Below, one piece after another: positions 59,395 to 62,900 of a stretch of 62,900 nucleotides of DNA. The translations under genes were made by a program, and so were the position numbers. The stretch lies in assembly GCA_029260615.1 (NCBI GenBank), contig JAJDCX010000012.1, positions 1 through 62,900 on the forward strand, given 5' to 3'. Position 1 is the stretch's first letter. The number at the start of each line of letters is the position of its first letter. This DNA comes from Phycisphaeraceae bacterium (GTDB taxonomy: Bacteria; Planctomycetota; Phycisphaerae; Phycisphaerales; Phycisphaeraceae). Under the pieces are notes generated by a model. That model saw nothing but the letters and a program-made list of their open reading frames with translations. It was not told the DNA's origin and made no database searches.

Positions 59395-61089
59395 ATGAGA
59401 AAACAAACCATGACCGGGAAGTCTTTCAAGACGTGGGCTATCAGTATAGCTTTGCTGGGACCGACAGCTCTGATGAGCCTGGACACACAAGCGTCGGTGT
59501 CACTCAGGACGGTTGCCTTGACAGGCGAGCCTGCGCCAGGTGTAGACGCGGTCTTTCTTCAATTCCGTGCACCTTTCCTCAGTGAGACTGGGCTGGTCGG
59601 ATTCGCGGGCTTTCTGATGGGACCCGATGTAACCACTAATAATCGAGGCATCTGGTCAGCAGGTTCAGCTAGTCTTCAATTCATTGCTCTTGAAGACAAT
59701 CCCGTACCGGGTATGGATGTGGGTGTGGTGTATAGGACTATCCGCCAACCTGTTATTGACGAGGCTGGCCGGATTGCATTCTTTGGCTCGATCGAAGGGC
59801 CCGGTGTCGACCTGACCAATAATAGCGGGGCGATCTGGTTACAGGGAACGGATTCATTGGTCAACGTCGTAAGGCAGGGGAACCCCGTTTCGGGTGTGTC
59901 GCCCGAGGTCGTCTTTGGCAGCCTTATCTTTCCGCCAGCCATGAACAATGTTGGGAAAATCGCGTTCAGCGCCAGCATGACTGGCCCAGAACTTCTTGAT
60001 TTGGAAGATAGTGGTATCTGGGTCAAAGGCGCCGGCCCGCTCGAGGCTGTGGTCCTGGAGGGTGAGGCGGCGCCCGGGACATCGCCCGGGGTTGTTTTTG
60101 GTGGCGGCGGCCAAATAGCCTTTGCTCCACCCTTGATTAACAGTGCCGGTCAGATCGCATTCCGAGGGGCCCTTGTCGGCCCGGGCGTCGATACGTTCAA
60201 TGACAGGGGGCTGTGGGTGGAAGATGCCGGATCATTCAGACGGGTTGTCCGTGAAGGCGACAACGCGCCTGGTTTTGCGGAAAACATCGTCTTCGGCGGG
60301 ATGCTTGATCCGCCGTTCCGCGATTTGTCGTTCAACGGCAACGGTCAGGTGGCGTTCGCAGGTACACTCACCATATCAGGCGGCTCCAGCATCAACAGCA
60401 TCTGGTCCGAGGCGGGCGGGGGGCTGCACCTGGTGACGCGGGAGGGCAGCCAGGCGCCGGGCACGGAAGCGGGGGGCCAGTTTCTAGGAATGATCGACGT
60501 GAAGCTCAACAACGCGGGGCAGACAGCGTTCTTCGGCGAGCTTACAGGGCCGGGCATAACGGATTCCAATGACAGTGGCCTGTGGTTGGAGAGCGATGGA
60601 TCGCTTGAATTGGTGGTCCGTGAGGGCATGAAAGCGCCCGGCACACCCGAGGGGGTCAACTTCGGATTATTATCGAGCCCATTTTTTCTTCCTTTCAACC
60701 ACAGTATTCTGAACAACGTGGGCCAGATCGCGTTCGAAGGTTCTCTTCTTGGTCAAGGCGTGGACGATACAAATGACCGCGGTATTTGGGCGACGGGCAT
60801 CGATGGTGAGTTACTACTCATCGTCAGGGAGGGTGATCTGTTCGACGTCAATGATGACCCACTTGTTGATGACTTGCGAACCGTTGACCTGATTGGATTA
60901 ATTAACTCCGTGGGTGGGCGAGAGACGGGGAGCGCCACCAGCTTTAATGACGCCGGCCAACTCGTCTTCAGGCTCGGCTTTACAGACGGCAGCGAGGGTA
61001 TCTTCGTTGCGACTATACCCGAGCCAGGGACGTTGGCGGTGTTTACCATGGCTGGGTTAGCAATGCTGCGTCGGCGCGTATCAGCGTAA
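59395..61089 (+). CDS. PEP-CTERM protein with tandem NxxGQIAF repeats
   Basis: The 564-residue protein has a signal peptide (cut near TQAS, about residue 33) and about seven repeats of 60-70 residues. Each repeat has an N-x-x-G-Q-I-A-F core, a GPGVD/N-DRG-IW segment and a VVREG-x-APG segment. The C-terminus is IPEPGTLAVFTMAGLAMLRRR, a PEP-CTERM tail. The repeats fit the DUF7453-type family of planctomycete surface proteins. The last 47 bp overlap a degraded gene on the other strand. No ribosome-binding site is visible before the ATG, which follows an AT-rich stretch. Confidence 0.9.
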   Translation: MRKQTMTGKSFKTWAISIALLGPTALMSLDTQASVSLRTVALTGEPAPGVDAVFLQFRAPFLSETGLVGFAGFLMGPDVTTNNRGIWSAGSASLQFIALEDNPVPGMDVGVVYRTIRQPVIDEAGRIAFFGSIEGPGVDLTNNSGAIWLQGTDSLVNVVRQGNPVSGVSPEVVFGSLIFPPAMNNVGKIAFSASMTGPELLDLEDSGIWVKGAGPLEAVVLEGEAAPGTSPGVVFGGGGQIAFAPPLINSAGQIAFRGALVGPGVDTFNDRGLWVEDAGSFRRVVREGDNAPGFAENIVFGGMLDPPFRDLSFNGNGQVAFAGTLTISGGSSINSIWSEAGGGLHLVTREGSQAPGTEAGGQFLGMIDVKLNNAGQTAFFGELTGPGITDSNDSGLWLESDGSLELVVREGMKAPGTPEGVNFGLLSSPFFLPFNHSILNNVGQIAFEGSLLGQGVDDTNDRGIWATGIDGELLLIVREGDLFDVNDDPLVDDLRTVDLIGLINSVGGRETGSATSFNDAGQLVFRLGFTDGSEGIFVATIPEPGTLAVFTMAGLAMLRRRVSA

Positions 61090-61390
61090 GGAAGTCTGCA
61101 TTACTAGCGGTGGGGGGGGGGGCGTCGGTCAGGCCGATCACCTCTTTGATCTTCGGGACCGCGATTCTCCGGCCGGGGCCCCTCCGCCGGAAACTGTCGT
61201 CCGGCGTGCCTCGGAAGTTCCGGGGGATGAAAGGGAACTCATCCCTGATGACGTAGTAGTACGTCCCGTCTGGGTACTCGGGTGTGGAGCCGGTTCGGCC
61301 GTTGCATTCGTCCAGATCGCCCACTTCTTCAATAATTTCCCAGTCCTGCACGAAGGTGCCGTCGTAACGTTCGCCGGCTCTCTTTATGCC
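61043..61390 (-). pseudogene. Broken YHYH-domain protein, 3' fragment
   Basis: The fragment reads AGERYDGTFVQDWE, then DLDECNGRTG and PDGTYYYVIRDEFPFIPRNF, then GTPDDSF. This is the C-terminal part of a YHYH-domain protein, where the usual YHYH-like motif is YYYV. On the minus strand the frame is closed by TGA at 61393-61391, with no start codon before the conserved part, so the 5' two-thirds is missing. An eleven-G run (61112-61122) lies within it. It overlaps the end of the PEP-CTERM gene. GTG 61349-61351 could start a short product, but this is unlikely. Confidence 0.7.
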
Positions 61391-61397
61391 TCAGGCA

Positions 61398-62900
<1,503 letters not shown>

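Overview
The window looks like chromosomal DNA of a planctomycete of class Phycisphaerae. The evidence is GC-rich coding DNA, two PEP-CTERM proteins, a bacterial GPP34 protein, DUF4954, a NagB-deacetylase fusion, many Cys-rich YHS-type metal proteins, a 3' 16S rRNA segment with planctomycete-like sequence, and a 16S gene with no 23S or tRNA gene behind it. This placement rests on recall of gene content; no tree could be built.

Layout. 1-3358: the end of a PEP-CTERM protein, a Wzz-like protein and a membrane glycosyltransferase. 3533-9178: the 2-oxoglutarate dehydrogenase complex (E1, E2, E3), closed by a terminator. 9335-10018: a GPP34 protein. 10158-18990: a long co-directional run that reads as amino-sugar and acetate metabolism. 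It holds a ROK regulator behind a small leader ORF, a NagB-PIG-L fusion, a second NagB, Pta, AckA, a DUF4954 beta-helix protein and an acyl carrier protein. 19195-20926: a conserved protein of unknown function and a GmhA-type isomerase. 21079-34949: a pseudopilin and then a large type II secretion / type IV pilus-like operon. This operon runs sensor kinase, STAS, GspE, GspF, PilM, PilN, PilO, PilP/GspC-like, three GspG-like pseudopilins, GspH-like, GspJ-like, a pseudopilin fused to a large extra domain, and a PilX/GspK-like protein. No secretin is present. 35004-37048: a response regulator and HD-GYP pair on the minus strand.

37313-45377 (minus strand): D-aminoacyl-tRNA deacylase, chorismate synthase, an S41 protease, ClpX, a SHOCT-like protein and trigger factor. 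45594-48234: a DUF3592 membrane protein divergent from a membrane-anchored C39-like peptidase. 48270-59116: a metal-resistance locus. On the minus strand a triple-YHS protein leads YHS-DUF2231, TolC-like, CusB-like and CusA-like genes and ends, unexpectedly, with ketopantoate reductase. Divergent from it are an ECF sigma factor and its likely membrane anti-sigma factor. 59395-61089: a second PEP-CTERM protein. 61043-61390: a broken YHYH gene. 61692 to the end: 16S rRNA, cut by the window.

The strongest system-level signal is at the metal locus. The two divergent transcription units are each preceded by GGAAC-N18-CGTT, and the two copies share an extended upstream block, so they form an inverted repeat. 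This suggests that one ECF sigma factor drives both its own operon and the efflux operon. The second is the secretion operon, with a pseudopilin carrying a large C-terminal domain and a REPIN-like double hairpin inserted in the leader of another pseudopilin gene. The third is the amino-sugar operon, where a deaminase-deacetylase fusion that has lost one catalytic Asp sits beside an intact NagB and an acetate-recovery pair.
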